Below, in pieces: positions 32,004 to 43,708 of a DNA stretch of 64,000 nt. The notes under the pieces are model-generated. The model did not search any database and was not told the DNA's origin. It saw only the letters and a program-made list of their open reading frames with translations. Made by a program: the position numbers and the translations under genes. The stretch spans positions 806,001 to 870,000 of the forward strand of contig CP110830.1 in NCBI GenBank assembly GCA_026239495.1. Direction: 5' to 3'. The first letter of the stretch is position 1. Every line of letters begins with the position of its first letter. This DNA comes from Spiroplasma phoeniceum (lineage in GTDB: Bacteria > Bacillota_I > Bacilli_A > Mycoplasmatales > Mycoplasmataceae).

Positions 32004-32942
32004 ATGAATTTACTAATATTACGAGTTTTAACTTTATTAGTATCTAATTTAGAAAATAAACCTTTGATAAGTAAATTTGTAAATTTAATTAATAGAGTTA
32101 ATCAAGTTCAAAATAAAGTATTAAAGCCAATTAATTATATTACTGATAAATATAATAAAATTACAAATAAAGTTGAAGATATTTATCAGTGATTAAATCC
32201 ATTTACTTATGTAGATTTAATTAAAAAAGGTCATAAAAAAGAAATACAACAAATATTAAGTCAATTAGAAAAAGATAATAATATTAAAAATAGAGAACAA
32301 TTTAAAAATGAAAATTATCTAAATACTAATTGACAACCTTTAAATAGTAGTTGACTTGATAGTGGAATGTTTAATATAACTAATAAATTAACTTTAACAG
32401 GTAATTTAACTATTTTAATATATACAAAAACAGCAAAGCATCCGAAATTTTATGGACCTTATGTTTATCCTAGTGTTCCAGTTGAAATTTGAAAATTATT
32501 AAGTAATGCTGTATCTAATGCAGGGGCTTTATTTTGGCTTTATTGATTAAGAAAATGATTACCTGGTCATTTAAGAAATTATATTAAAAAACGATTACCG
32601 CAAGCATTAAAAGAAAAATATCCCAAAGGAACTACTAAATTAACATTACCAACAGTTCAAAAATTACAACAAATTAAAAAGTTTATTAATAATTTAAAGA
32701 TTGGACATTTTAATTTTAATTTTGCTGGTGAAATTAATAATAAAAAATGGTATCGTGAACGCCGAAGTGATGTTAAAAATATTAATAATTTATATAAAAC
32801 ACCAGTTAAAAATATGTTTTACAAAACTAATCAAACTATTAAAACAATTAAGAAAACAAAAACAAGAGTTAATAGTTATAAGCCAAGTAATTTAAAAAAT
32901 AAATATCGTAATCAATTAAGAGGTGTTTTATATGGAAAATAA
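32004..32942 (+). CDS. Phage type 2 structural protein, unknown
   Basis: 312 aa, MNLLILRVLTLLVSNLENKP, rich in Lys and helical, with one likely membrane-seeking stretch (NAGALFWLYWLRKWLPG) and a basic C-terminus (YKTPVKNMFYKTNQTIKTIK). It follows the capsid gene by six bases and overlaps the fibre-like gene by 11. It occupies the place of 35872-37356 in the second patch. Could be a minor head or ejected pilot protein; no family recognised. Confidence 0.5.
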
Positions 32943-34143
32943 TTTAAGTAATTTGTTATTTATAACAGTTGAAGATGTTAAAGAAAGTAAACTTTGACAA
33001 CCTATTAATGATAGAAAACAATCTGCTTATAATGATAATTTAATTTATAATGCTATTTTAAAAACTAGTTTATGAATGGATCGATTATCAGGTGGAACAA
33101 TTTCCGATAAGATTAATAAAAAAGAATTATTTCCCTGAGTAAAAAAAGATAATACTGGTTTAATTGAATATGATAAATGATTAAGTTATATTCAATCTGC
33201 TTGTTTATTAGCAGTTATTAATTGATATTTACCCAAAGGTGTTAATGATTTAACTGGTAGTGCTTCATTTTCACAAGGTGGAGTTGCTTATTCACAAACT
33301 AATGACCCTGAGGCAAATGAAAATATTACTCGTGATGTTAAAAATGCTTTAAAATTAGCAGGTGAAATTATTGATATTATATCTAGTAAAACAGTATCTA
33401 GACCTTATAATTATAGTTTAGATAATTATGCTCATCCCTGAGAAGAAGAATATAAACATATTAGTAAAAAAACTTTTTATCCAACATTATTATTTTGATT
33501 AAAAGAACGATTACAAACAGATAATTCAATAAATATTTCTTATCCCACTATTAATGACTTTTCTAAAATTGATTATAATGAATATATTAAACTTATTGTT
33601 CCGTTTGATAATAATACTATTTATGAAGAAAATGGATTATGAAAAGCAAAACAAGGTGGCGATATTCCTTCAGATGTTATTAAAGATAGTGATTTAAATA
33701 AAAATTATATTGAAAAAGTTGATGGTAAATATATTGTAAAAACATCACAAGATATTAATCTTAAACAAGATAAATTAGTAAGTGGCACAAATATTAAAAC
33801 TATTAATGGTAATTCATTATTAGGTAGTGGTGATATACATATTAGTGGTGGCAATGATTGAGAAATTGTTAATACTAGTGATTTTAAACCTAATGATACT
33901 CAATATATTTTACCAATTACTCCTAATGGAATATATAAATATAAAGTTGAATTAGGATATTTAAAAGATAATAAAACTATTTATAAAAGTTCATTAATTT
34001 TTAGTGAAAAAAACTTTGATAAAAATTATGATGTAGTAGTTGGAAATACCTTTCAATTTTCAGGTTTACCTATTTTTACAATATCTATTAGTTTAAGAAA
34101 AGGTTATCAAAATGCTATTATTAATTTATTAAATCAAAATAAT
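32932..34143 (+). pseudogene. Phage fibre-like protein, 3' end cut by IS
   Basis: About 404 residues from MENNLSNLLFITVEDVKESK. Near residue 280 it has KLVSGTNIKTINGNSLLGSG, the signature found at the hinge of many phage and prophage tail-fibre proteins. The N-terminal part aligns with the degraded gene at 37369. The frame runs into IS copy at 34144 (INLLNQNN) and the distal tip is lost. Role: receptor binding or virion decoration. Confidence 0.65.
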
Positions 34144-35213
34144 AGACTTCTTGCGATACCTGGTTTTATTATTAAAATATTATTATAAAATATAATTTAT
34201 GAGGATATTAAATTATGAAATTTGATGAATTTAAAAATATTAATGATAAAGAATGATTAAGATTAACAGGAATAAAACAAGATATTTTTAATAAAATGTT
34301 AGATATTTTACAAGTAGCTGAAATAGAAAAATTTAAAAAAGGTGGCAAAGCTAATAAATTATCACTAGAAAATCGATTATTGATGACTTTATCGTATTGA
34401 CGAGAATATCGAACTTATTTTCATCTTGGAAAAAATTTCGGAATTAGTGAAGCTAATTGTTATCGCAATATCAAGTGAATTGAAGATATTTTAATTAAAC
34501 ACCCTGATTTTCAGCAAGTTGCTGGTAAAAAAGCACTAATAAATGATTATTTTAATGATAAAACTATTATTATTGATGCTACCGAAACCCCAATCCAACG
34601 CCCACAAAAAGACAAAAACAATCTTATTCTGGTAAAAAGAAAAAACACACTATTAAAACACAAGTAATTATCGAACAAGAAACCAAAAAAATTATTGCAA
34701 CAAGTTTTTCACTTGGTAAAAAACACGATTATGCTTTATTTAAAGAATCAAAAATCGCAATTTTAAAAAATACCAAATTAATAGTTGATAGTGGTTATCA
34801 AGGAATACAAAAAATTCACAATAATGTTATAATGCCCACAAAGAAAACTAAGAAAAAAAATTTAAATAAAGAACAAAAACAACATAATAGACTAGTTTCA
34901 AAAATAAGAATTATTATTGAAAATATTTTTGCTATTCTTAAAAAATTTAAAATTATTACAGAAAAATATAGAAATCGTAGAAAACGATTTAGTTTAAGAT
35001 TTAATTTAATTGCTTCAATTTATAATTTACAATTATTATAGTTATCATAAAAGATTTATTTAAAATTAACGAATTTGAATAATAAAATAATTTTTCGTTG
35101 TGGCAAAATATTAAATTTTTAAATAAAAGACATAATTAATTAAAATTATAATTTTATATTAACCCCTTTTTACAAATATTTGAAATTATTTTAATGGGTT
35201 ATGCAAGAAGTCT
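34144..35213 (+). mobile_element. IS5-like element, best preserved copy
   Basis: 1070 bp with ends AGACTTCTTGCGATACC and GGGTTATGCAAGAAGTCT. The first frame (34215, MKFDEFKNINDKEWLRLTGI) is open with a helix-turn-helix-like start and TIIIDATETPIQRP, an IS5-type first catalytic Asp; the second frame, in -1 register, has ATSFSLGKKHDYALFKESKI, KLIVDSGYQGIQ (second Asp) and the C-terminal part. The joining A-run is interrupted by C in this copy (CCACAAAAAGAC). Flanks are AAT and ATT and belong to different genes, so a recombination between IS copies deleted the DNA between a fibre and a capsid gene. Confidence 0.85.
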
Positions 35214-35776
35214 ATTATATGGTTCCAAAAAAATTACCAATTATTAATAAATATGGTTCAGAAGGAACAATTGAATTATTACCAAATGGAGTTAATGCAA
35301 TTGCCTTTAAATTTAGCAAAAAATATGACCCCCTTATTTTACGCAAAAAAGACCATATTCCGTTAATAGTTGGTGCTGCTGCGTTAGGTACTGGTGTGAG
35401 TAATACTTTGATTGTGGAAATATTTTTATATTTAGGCGGAGCAGTAGTTGAACCCAAAGGAATTATTAAACATATTGTTACAAAAATTGATATTAGTAAA
35501 ATTAATAAACTAGATAAACCAAATATTCATGTTACAGACCCAGCAACATCAACAGCCGAACAGTTAAAACCACAATTTAAAGATGTTGTTTTAAAAGCGG
35601 TAAAAGCCGTAAATAGTTATTTAACTGAAAGTGATTTTGATTACTTTATTGAAAGTAAAGGTGAAGATTGACCAATTAATATTACAAATGATAAAACAGT
35701 TTCAGTTCAAATTGAAGGTAAAAATAACGCTATTGGTCAAACAAATCCGATTGATGTTAAAATTAAAAATTCTTAA
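35214..35776 (+). pseudogene. 3' part of a type A capsid gene with spiralin-like tail
   Basis: About 187 codons from MVPKKLPIINKYGSEGTIEL, matching the C-terminal half of the capsid protein at 45052, then the KIDISKINK linker and full spiralin-like domain (FIESKGEDWPINITNDKTVS) to DVKIKNS. The 5' part is missing at the IS border. It shows how the truncated gene at 45052 must have ended. Confidence 0.75.
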
Positions 35777-35871
35777 TAGTACTAAAAAATATTACTTTTT
35801 AGTTTGATAGATATGCCAATTGGAACATCTAAAACAGCCCTTATTTATGCTGTTAAAAAAATCCAACTAGA

Positions 35872-37356
35872 TTGTCGATCCAACAACAAGAAAAAAGTTT
35901 TAGTTTACAGTTATTAGAATTTTTAGGAATTCAAGTTTTAGCCCTTGGTTTATCATTTTTAACTGGTGGTGTAGAATCTGCTGTTGGTCTTGGTGTGGGA
36001 TTATCTAATTTTGCCGCAGCATTTATCTCGTTTGGAGTAGAAACAGCAACCGATTTTGCTGTAAATCAAATATACGATAAATTAACATCAGAAGTAACAG
36101 CAAAAAGTACTGCCTTAAATTTGTTACCAGCAATTGGTGGTATTGGAAAATTAACGCGTGTTGCTCGCACAACTAGAATTTTAAAATTAGCAAAAGAAAC
36201 TAAACTACTTGAAAAATTAGGTGTAATAACTGCTAATAATTTAGAAGATGTTGTAAGGCAAGTTACATGTAAAAAAATTTTATCTGATAAATTAATATTT
36301 GATTTTACAAAGCATGCCAATAATGAAAATTTATTATATATAATTGGTAAATTATCCCGAAATGATTTTTATAAAGTTTTTAAATTTTTTAATTTAGAAA
36401 CAATTAATAATTTATTAAAAATTGAGAAAAATATTCAAAAAATAAGTCCTAAATTAGTTCAAAAAATACCACGCTTAAATGAAAAAAATGCTAATAAATG
36501 ATTGTCTGAGTATGGATTAAATATTGATAAAATAAGCAAAATTAATACTAATGAGTGATATAACATTATGAATAGCGGGGCAGTAAAATATATAATAATA
36601 AATTATTAAATATTTTGCATGAAACACCAATTAAATTAAATAAAATTTTAAATCATTTAAACCCAAATTTTTATATTCAAAAAGTAACTAAAAAATTATT
36701 AGCCCCCATTGAAAAACAAATAATTACAATTAAACAAAAAGTAATTAATAAAATTATTGATAAAACTAAAAAAATATTGTCTAAATTTGAAACTAAATCT
36801 ATTAAAAAAGTTCAATTATTAACCTTTTCTTATGGTTCTGATGTTTTTTTGGCAGTAAAAATTATTCCATTATCAGTTGCGGGCGAAAGTTGCTTTAACA
36901 ATATATTATAAAAATCCTAATTATGCCCCTATTGTCGTTATGACAACTTTAATCAAAGCAGAACAGTTTGTTTTGGCTACTGAACCGTTTAAATTCTATA
37001 TGAATAGTGAGTGGTTTATTGGTTGGGGATTTAAAAAAACAAGTTTGTTTAATTTAGTTTCTTTTGCCCCGCTTGCTTATCAGCAAGTAGTAAAATATAG
37101 TTTTAAAATATATCGGACAATTGCTAAGATATTAAAAATGCAAGAAAAATTTAAAAATAACTTTAATAAAGATAAATTGTTAAATACGCTAGAAGATAGT
37201 GCGGTTACTAGTTTATTGGGTAATGGACTAGTATTTCAAACATACAAACAACTTAGAACAAAACAAGATTTAAACAAAACAATTAAAACAAAAACACTAT
37301 TAAATAGTAAAAAGTTTACTTTAAATAAAATATATTCTAAAAAAAGTAAATGATAA
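35872..37356 (+). pseudogene. Phage type 2 protein after capsid gene, two frameshifts
   Basis: Three overlapping pieces: 35872-36607 (SIQQQEKSFSLQLLEFLGIQ, followed by glycine/alanine-rich hydrophobic segments such as SFLTGGVESAVGLGVGLSNF), 36612-36900 (HETPIKLNKILNHLNPNF...) and 36890-37356 (ALTIYYKNPNYAPIVVMTTL). The amphipathic hydrophobic N-terminal part is reminiscent of phage ejection or minor tail proteins. The true start is unclear because the frame is only open from 35857 and the given start is TTG. Position equals that of 32004-32942. Confidence 0.45.
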
Positions 37357-37368
37357 GGAGATGATTAA

Positions 37369-38696
37369 ATGTTAAATGAATTATGACAAAATGTTGCTTT
37401 GGAAAATTATAATAATTTTAATCCAATGATAGGTAAAATTACACAAGTTCCAGTTCGTTATAATAAGTTCTTTAAAGGTGATGTAGAATTATGATTTAAA
37501 ACTTTTGCTTTAAGGGCCCAAAATATGATTAATTCCTATTTGAATTATCCATTTTCAAAATTAAAGTTTGAAACATTTAAAGACCCATTATTAAAGAAAA
37601 TTTGTATTAATATGGTGTTTATTACGATTTAAAATTGAACATTTAACCTTATTCCAATTGAGTTTTTTACTTCAGCAAATATGAGTGTTGGTAATATTAA
37701 TTATTCTTCACAAAATGACCCCACGGCAACCTGACAAGGTCTATTACCTACTTATGCAAAATCATTGGCTAATTTAACAACTTTAAAGAAAATGTTTCGT
37801 ACTTTTCAAGAAGAAGGTATTGATTTAACTATGATAGATTTAGAAGCATATTATACACAATTAGAAGTTGATGCTTTAATAGAGAAAGAAAAAACTAAGA
37901 TTGACAATAAAACTATTGTTAAAAATAACAATAATGAAATAAATGTTCCCTTTGATAATGATACTATTTTTTATGATAAAACTAATAAAGTTTGAAAATC
38001 TAATACTAGCGATATTATTAATTCAGAGTCTATAATGAAAATATTAAATCCTAATGATTTTGCTATTACTAAAGGTGATAATAATAAAGGCAAAATATCT
38101 GTAACAAATGGTTATAATGATTAATTAGCAATCGATGTCCCAACTAGTGGTGGTGAATTTGTTAATTATATGAGAACACGACAAATTGAAATTAAATTAA
38201 TACCTACTGAAAGTGGCAAAGCTAATGCTTCATTTAATCAAAAAAAGGTGAATTAGAAGTTTGAGACCCATCATTTAAAAATAATGATATAACTGCTAAC
38301 TTTGAAATTATTAAAACAAGTATAAAATCAGAATTAAAAATAACTGATAACACATTGCCAACTAAAAAATATATTAATGAACATTATCAAATTAAAAGTA
38401 GTGATTGAGAAATTGTAGATATTACTGATTGAACTCCTAATGTTAGTGAATATCAAATAAAAGATTGAGATAAAAATAAATATAAATATAAAGTATGAGT
38501 TGATAATCAATTTTTAAATAGTTTTTATTTATCAACTTATAAAGGATTTACAGGAAATATATCAAGTGGAATAAAAACTACTGGTAATGAAAATCAAATT
38601 GCACAATTAAGAAATAATGGAAAAATTATAATATATTCAAAAAATGCTGCTGCTAAAATGACTAAATTATATATTGAAAGAAAAAAAGTAAGTTAG
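37369..38696 (+). pseudogene. Fibre-like protein, second copy, degraded
   Basis: [20 protein letters not shown] onward, with TAA at 37630 and 38122 and a one-base deletion in the A-run at about 38,245 (FNQKK/GELEVWDPSFKN). The C-terminal part has TLPTKKYINEHYQIKSSDWE, a typical repeat of phage fibre proteins. AAGGAG precedes the ATG. Confidence 0.55.
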
Positions 38697-38711
38697 GAAG
38701 GAGATGTTTTT

Positions 38712-38981
38712 ATGCCAAAAATAGAAGTTAAAGATGTAATTATGTTTTTGAAAATCTTTGGAGTTTCATCATTGTTTTTTATTGCTGGAATTATTATTTG
38801 TTTTATAGGACCTACTAAATTAGGAATTGGTTGAGCTGCATATGTAATTATTGGTGCAATGCTTAATGGTTTTGGGGTTGTTGTTTTAATTATTGAAACT
38901 ATTAGATTTATCAAAAATCATAACAAAAAACAAAAACAAGATATTATTGAAGATGTTATTAAAAAAGAAGATACAAAATAA
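38712..38981 (+). CDS. Small membrane protein, holin-like
   Basis: 89 aa, MPKIEVKDVIMFLKIFGVSS. Two hydrophobic segments (FFIAGIIICFIGPTK region and YVIIGAMLNGFGVVVLIIET) joined by a short Gly-Trp loop and followed by a basic-acidic tail (NHKKQKQ-like then EDVIKKED). Size and layout suit a class II holin; position after the fibre gene agrees. No sequence proof. Spiroplasma has no cell wall, so a lysis role would need only membrane damage. Confidence 0.5.
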
Positions 38982-38997
38982 AGAGGATGTGAAATAG

Positions 38998-39153
38998 ATG
39001 TGTGGAAATTGCATATGTCAAAATTGTAAAGATGAAAACAGAAGAATTAGAAAGAAAAAATATGCTTTTGAATTTTGTGAAGAACAAATAAAGAGAAATC
39101 CAAATCAAATTGGAATCAGAATAATAATGCGTATGATAGAAGATAACTTTTAA
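38998..39153 (+). CDS. Tiny Cys-rich protein
   Basis: 51 aa starting MCGNCICQNCKDENRRIRKK: two overlapping CxxC motifs in the first ten residues, then basic. Probably binds a metal ion. AGAGGATGTG lies upstream. Found between the holin-like and portal genes; no family recognised. Confidence 0.5.
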   Translation: MCGNCICQNCKDENRRIRKKKYAFEFCEEQIKRNPNQIGIRIIMRMIEDNF

Positions 39154-39187
39154 AAAAACAAATAAAAAATAAGGGGGTGTGTTATAA

Positions 39188-40439
39188 ATGGGATTGTTAC
39201 CAGCAAAAAAGAAATTAAAAAAAGAATATGATATTGATAGTTATTATCTTAATTTAGCATCAACAATTACTAACCGTAAAAATGTTGCCGTTCAAAAACA
39301 TAATTAGATTTTAGAAAAAAGAATTTGTGAAGATAATGCTAATTTTTTAAATCCACGAGATTTAGAAATTAGCATTTATAATCCACTTAATAATCAACAA
39401 TTAGATACTAAATTAATTAATAACTTTTTAAAAATGCAAGAATTTACTAATAAGAATTGATATAACGAATATAAAATTAATAAAAATGGTAAAGGTGCAT
39501 ATTTTATTTTTGCTAATAATTCAAAACTTAATTTTATTACTATTGATTTTTATAATGACCAATATGACGAATTAGGTAATTTAGTATCTTGCACTTTTAA
39601 TTATGACCCTTATATTAAAAATGACCAGAGTGTTTTTATTACTGAAAAATTAGAGATTGATTATGTAACTAAACAATTAAAAGTTATTAGAAAGTTAAAA
39701 ACACGATTATACAGTACTATTACCGGCTTATATATTGATGATGCTAAATGAAATAACTATACAACATTACAAAGAGAAGAAATATTACCACTTAATTTTA
39801 TACCGATTGAAACTATTCCTAATAACCCTAATTTTGAACCTTCTTCCCGCTATGGTAAGCAATTTGCTAGTATTTTAGATATTATTGCTGAAAAGATAAT
39901 GTTAGACCCACTATTAAATAGTGGTAAATTTACCATTAATACTAATGGAGTAACTGGTGTAGTTGACCAAGAAATTAGTAAAATGTTGGCTTCATTTATT
40001 GAAAATGACTTGTTATTAGTTGAAGGAGACCCTTATAGTAATTTTCAACCATTAGACTATATTGCTGGTAATTTTAAAGGTGAACAATTAACCAAAATAT
40101 ATGATTGATTATTAACTAATTATTATAAAATAAATCGCCATCACGTTCCCGCTATTGCTAAGGGAGCCCAACAAACACAAGCAGAAGTTGCTGGTGTAAA
40201 TATTCAAACAAACGCTTCGTATGAACAAATGATATATATTAGAGAAATTAAATTAACTGAATTTATTATTAAGTTAATTAAATATTATAATGCAATTTTA
40301 AATAGTAGAACATTTAATATTAAAAATATTGATGAATTAATTGTTGATGTTCGCTTACCAGTAAATGCTACTTTAAACAGACAATTAAAAAAACGAAACC
40401 ATTACCAATATGCCTAATGAAGAAGGGGAACAAGAATAA
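39188..40439 (+). pseudogene. Portal protein, phage type 2, with stop and frameshift
   Basis: MGLLPAKKKLKKEYDIDSYY, TAG at 39305, then about 370 residues: ISIYNPLNNQQLDTKLINNF, KLEIDYVTKQLKVIRKLKTR, LNFIPIETIPNNPNFEPSSR and AKGAQQTQAEVAGVNIQTNA. The order N-terminal clip, wing and long stem helices before a polar tail fits portal proteins. After LNRQLKK the A-run shifts frame; the likely true end is NETITNMPNEEGEQE. The next gene starts within its stop (TAATG). Confidence 0.6.
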
Positions 40440-40702
40440 TGTTAAAACCATCATAAAAAATGTTAGCACAATTAGCAGAAAATGATGAACCAATTGATTA
40501 TTCAATTGATAGTATTCCGTTAGATTTTGCTAATCAATCGCAATATAGCGACCCCGATTTAGAACAATTATTCACCGAAGACCGTGCTAGAACATTATAT
40601 ATTTATAAAATTAATAATCTTGTTAAAACAAAGCAAAAACCAATTTTAACACTATTTTGAGAATAGTTTAAAATTGGTTTTATTGATAAATATGAATATA
40701 TT
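40439..40702 (+). pseudogene. Gene following type 2 portal, stop plus IS truncation
   Basis: MLKPS-stop-KMLAQLAENDEPIDYS, homologous to the intact gene at 20289-20777. A further stop occurs near 40,665 and the 3' half is lost at IS copy F. Confidence 0.65.
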
Positions 40703-41640
40703 ATACTTCTTGCATAACCTAATCTAATTATTTTAAAATTCCTATAAAATATTTTTAAATTAAAATAGAAATTATAGGATATTAAAATTATGAAATTTGA
40801 TAAATTTAATTTTATTAATGATAAAGAATTATTGCGATTAACCGGAGCAAAAAAGCTACTTTTAATAAAATGTTAAATATTTTACAAGTAGCTGAAATAT
40901 AAAAATTTAAAAAAGGTGGAAAAACTAATAAATTATCACTAGAAAATCGGCTACTGATGACTTTATCGTATTGACGAGAATATCGGACTTATTTTAATCT
41001 TGCTAAAAGTTTTGATATTAGTGAATCTAGTTGTTATCCCAATATCAGGTGAATTGAAGATATTTTAATTAAACACTCTGATTTTCAACAACTCGCTAGT
41101 AAAAAATCACTAATAAATTATTATTTTAATGATAAAAATATTATTGTTGGTGTTACCGAAACCACAATCCAACGCCCAAAAAAAGACAAAAACAATCTTA
41201 TTCTGATAAAAAGAAAAAACACACCATTAAAACACAAGTAATTATCGAACAAGAAACCAAAAAAATTATTGCAACAAGTTTTTCGCTTGAAAAAAACATG
41301 ATTATGCTTTATTTAAAGAATCAAAAATCTCAATTTTAAAAAATACCAAATTAATAGTTGATAGTGGTTATCAAGGAATTCAAAAAATTCACAATAATGT
41401 TCTAATACCTACAAAAAAAGACAAAGAAAAACCCTTTAAATAAAGTATAAAAACAACGTAATAGAATAGTTTCAAAAATGAGAATTATTATTGAAAATAT
41501 TTTTGCTATTCTTAAAAAATTTAAAATTATTACAGAAAAATATCGTAATCGAAGAAAACGATTTAGTTTAAGATTTAATTTAATTGCTTCAATTTATAAT
41601 TTGCAGTTAGCATAGAAAATTTATTTAAAATTAAAGAATT
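40703..41640 (+). mobile_element. IS5-like element copy F, right end missing
   Basis: Left end ATACTTCTTGCATAACC as in copy E; transposase frames contain many stops (LQVAEI-stop, LINYYF). Similarity stops at 41640 in the 3' non-coding part, where unrelated sequence begins. Confidence 0.8.
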
Positions 41641-42212
41641 GGCGTCCTGTACGATGAACCGGCAAAAAACAAATCTTGTGAGATTGTTTTTTTTATTTTT
41701 ATATTAAACAACATAAATTTATTTGCATTATTCATCGGATAGTATCTTTAAATTTAGAATTTTTATCATAAAAACAGATATTATTCTGTTTTCCCTACAC
41801 AAAATAAACGATATTTTTATAAATTTCCTTTTAAATAAAGGTATTATCCGATGAATAATGCAACCCATAAAACTTAATATTTTTTGATGCTTAAAGATGG
41901 ATAACTCATCTATGGCACGAAGCCTTAAAGAAAGTGTGAAAGCGATTGGATTTATTCCTATTTATTTCTTTAATTCTCGGCAAGATTAATCACTTGCGAA
42001 ATGTCAGAGCGCGTGTTTTTTGCTTGTTTTCATAAAAAGAGTGCTGTTAAACAGAAAAAAACAATATCGGACACTAAAAAAAACAAGAGGGTTGGAACTC
42101 CAAAAGGTTATTTTCTTTATATAAAGTTGTCTAGGGATGGATGAAGCGTAATTAATAACTTGGTAAACTGCTTTTTGTTTATTTCCGTATGGGGGGTAAA
42201 CTCTGTTTAAAT
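41641..42212. other. Non-coding island of different composition
   Basis: No gene supported. It contains an intrinsic terminator-like hairpin (ACAAATC/GATTGT with T-run, about 41,667-41,693), the 141-bp inverted-repeat element at 41723-41863, and GC-richer patches. It has lost contact with its neighbours through IS events. Confidence 0.35.
41723..41863. repeat. Putative MITE: 28-bp inverted repeats around 85 bp
   Basis: TTGCATTATTCATCGGATAG at the left is matched by CTATCC-like complement ending ATGAATAATGCAA at the right; 28-base arms 41723-41750 and 41836-41863 differ at two positions. The interior holds a small AAACAGA/TCTGTTT hairpin and no gene. The size and layout are those of a miniature inverted-repeat element, or of a folded regulatory or origin structure. 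Confidence 0.5.
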
Positions 42213-43282
42213 AGACTTCTTGCGATACCTGGTTTTATTATTAAAATATTATTATAAAATATAATTTATGAGGATATTAAATTATGAAATTTGATGAATT
42301 TAAAAATATTAATGATAAAGAATGATTAAGATTAACAAGAATAAAACAAGATATTTTTAATAAAATGTTAGATATTTTACAAGTAGCTGAAATAGAAAAA
42401 TTTAAAAAAGGTGGCAAAGCTAATAAATTATCACTATAAAATCGATTATTGATGACTTTATCGTATTGACGAGAATATCGAACTTATTTTCATCTTGGAA
42501 AAAATTTCGGAATTAGTGAAGCTAATTGTTATCGCAATATCAAGTGAATTGAAGATATTTTAATTAAACACCCTGATTTTCAGCAAGTTGCTGGTAAAAA
42601 AGCACTAATAAATGATTATTTTAATGATAAAACTATTATTATTGATGCTACCGAAACCCCAATCCAACGCCCAAAAAAAGACAAAAACAATCTTATTCTG
42701 GTAAAAAGAAAAAACACACTATTAAAACACAAGTAATTATCGAACAAGAAACCAAAAAAATTATTGCAACAAGTTTTTCACTTGGCAAAAAACACGATTA
42801 TGCTTTATTTAAAGAATCAAAAATCGCAATTTTAAAAAATACCAAATTAATAGTTGATAGTGGTTATCAAGGAATACAAAAAATTCACAATAATGTTATA
42901 ATGCCCACAAAGAAAACTAAGAAAAAACATTTAAATAAAGAACAAAAACAACATAATAGACTAGTTTCAAAAATAAGAATTATTATTGAAAATATTTTTT
43001 CTATTCTTAAAAAATTTAAAATTATTACAGAAAAATATAGAAATCGTAGAAAACGATTTAGTTTAAGATTTAATTTAATTGCTTCAATTTATAATTTACA
43101 ATTATTATAGTTATCATAAAAGATTTATTTAAAATTAACGAATTTGAATAATAAAATAATTTTTCGTTGTGGCAAAATATTAAATTTTTAAATAAAAGAC
43201 ATAATTAATTAAAATTATAATTTTATATTAACCCCTTTTTACAAATATTTGAAATTATTTTAATGGGTTATGCAAGAAGTCT
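42213..43282 (+). mobile_element. IS5-like element copy G
   Basis: 1070 bp with a perfect AAT duplication on both sides and both terminal repeats intact. Transposase starts at 42284; TAA at about 42,434 replaces GAA (KLSL-stop-NRLL). The two frames meet at a seven-A run followed by G (42673-42680), a classical -1 slippery site. The second frame is open to LASIYNLQLL-type end. Confidence 0.85.
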
Positions 43283-43300
43283 AATATAGAATTTTAGTAT

Positions 43301-43340
43301 CGCCACCACCCACCCCCCCAAAAAAAAGTGAGGTGGATGG
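43301..43340. promoter_or_regulatory. GC-rich hairpin upstream of phage operon (second copy)
   Basis: CCACCACCCAC and GTGAGGTGGATGG can pair around a C7-A8 loop. It corresponds in place and pattern to 4121-4154, with changes on both arms. Confidence 0.45.
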
Positions 43341-43453
43341 AGAATTAATCTAATTAAATCAAAATACAAATATTATTACTAAATATCAAAATATTAACCA
43401 ACAAAGTGATTTTCTGTTTATTTAAAAAAATAAAAAGAAAGGAATAAAATATT

Positions 43454-43708
43454 ATGAAAGAATATAAAAGTAAATATATTAATAAAACTTGGAATGAAAT
43501 AACAACATTATTTGATTGAGTTAATTGTCAGCCTATTAATTGTCGTATTTCACATCATAAAAATCATTATGATTTGCAGTGTTTAGAATGAGCCAAAATA
43601 TACTTAAATTTATTTAAAGACGAGTGAGATGTTATTGCTTATTATATGCAACATTACAAAATTAACGATATTTTAGATTTAGCTTCGGATGGATGAAAAA
43701 TATTATAA
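43454..43708 (+). CDS. First gene of phage early operon, intact
   Basis: 84 aa, MKEYKSKYINKTWNEITTLF to LDLASDGWKIL. Intact counterpart of the broken gene at 3739-4023. Contains Cys/His residues NCQPINCRISHHKNHYDLQC, which might bind zinc. It overlaps the resolvase gene by 16 bp. AAAGGA precedes ATG. Function unknown. Confidence 0.55.

Noticed and set aside
35813..35871. ATG start at 35813 (MPIGTSKTALIYAV) for the post-capsid gene
   Set aside because: It is in a different frame that ends at about 35,917; no join could be shown.
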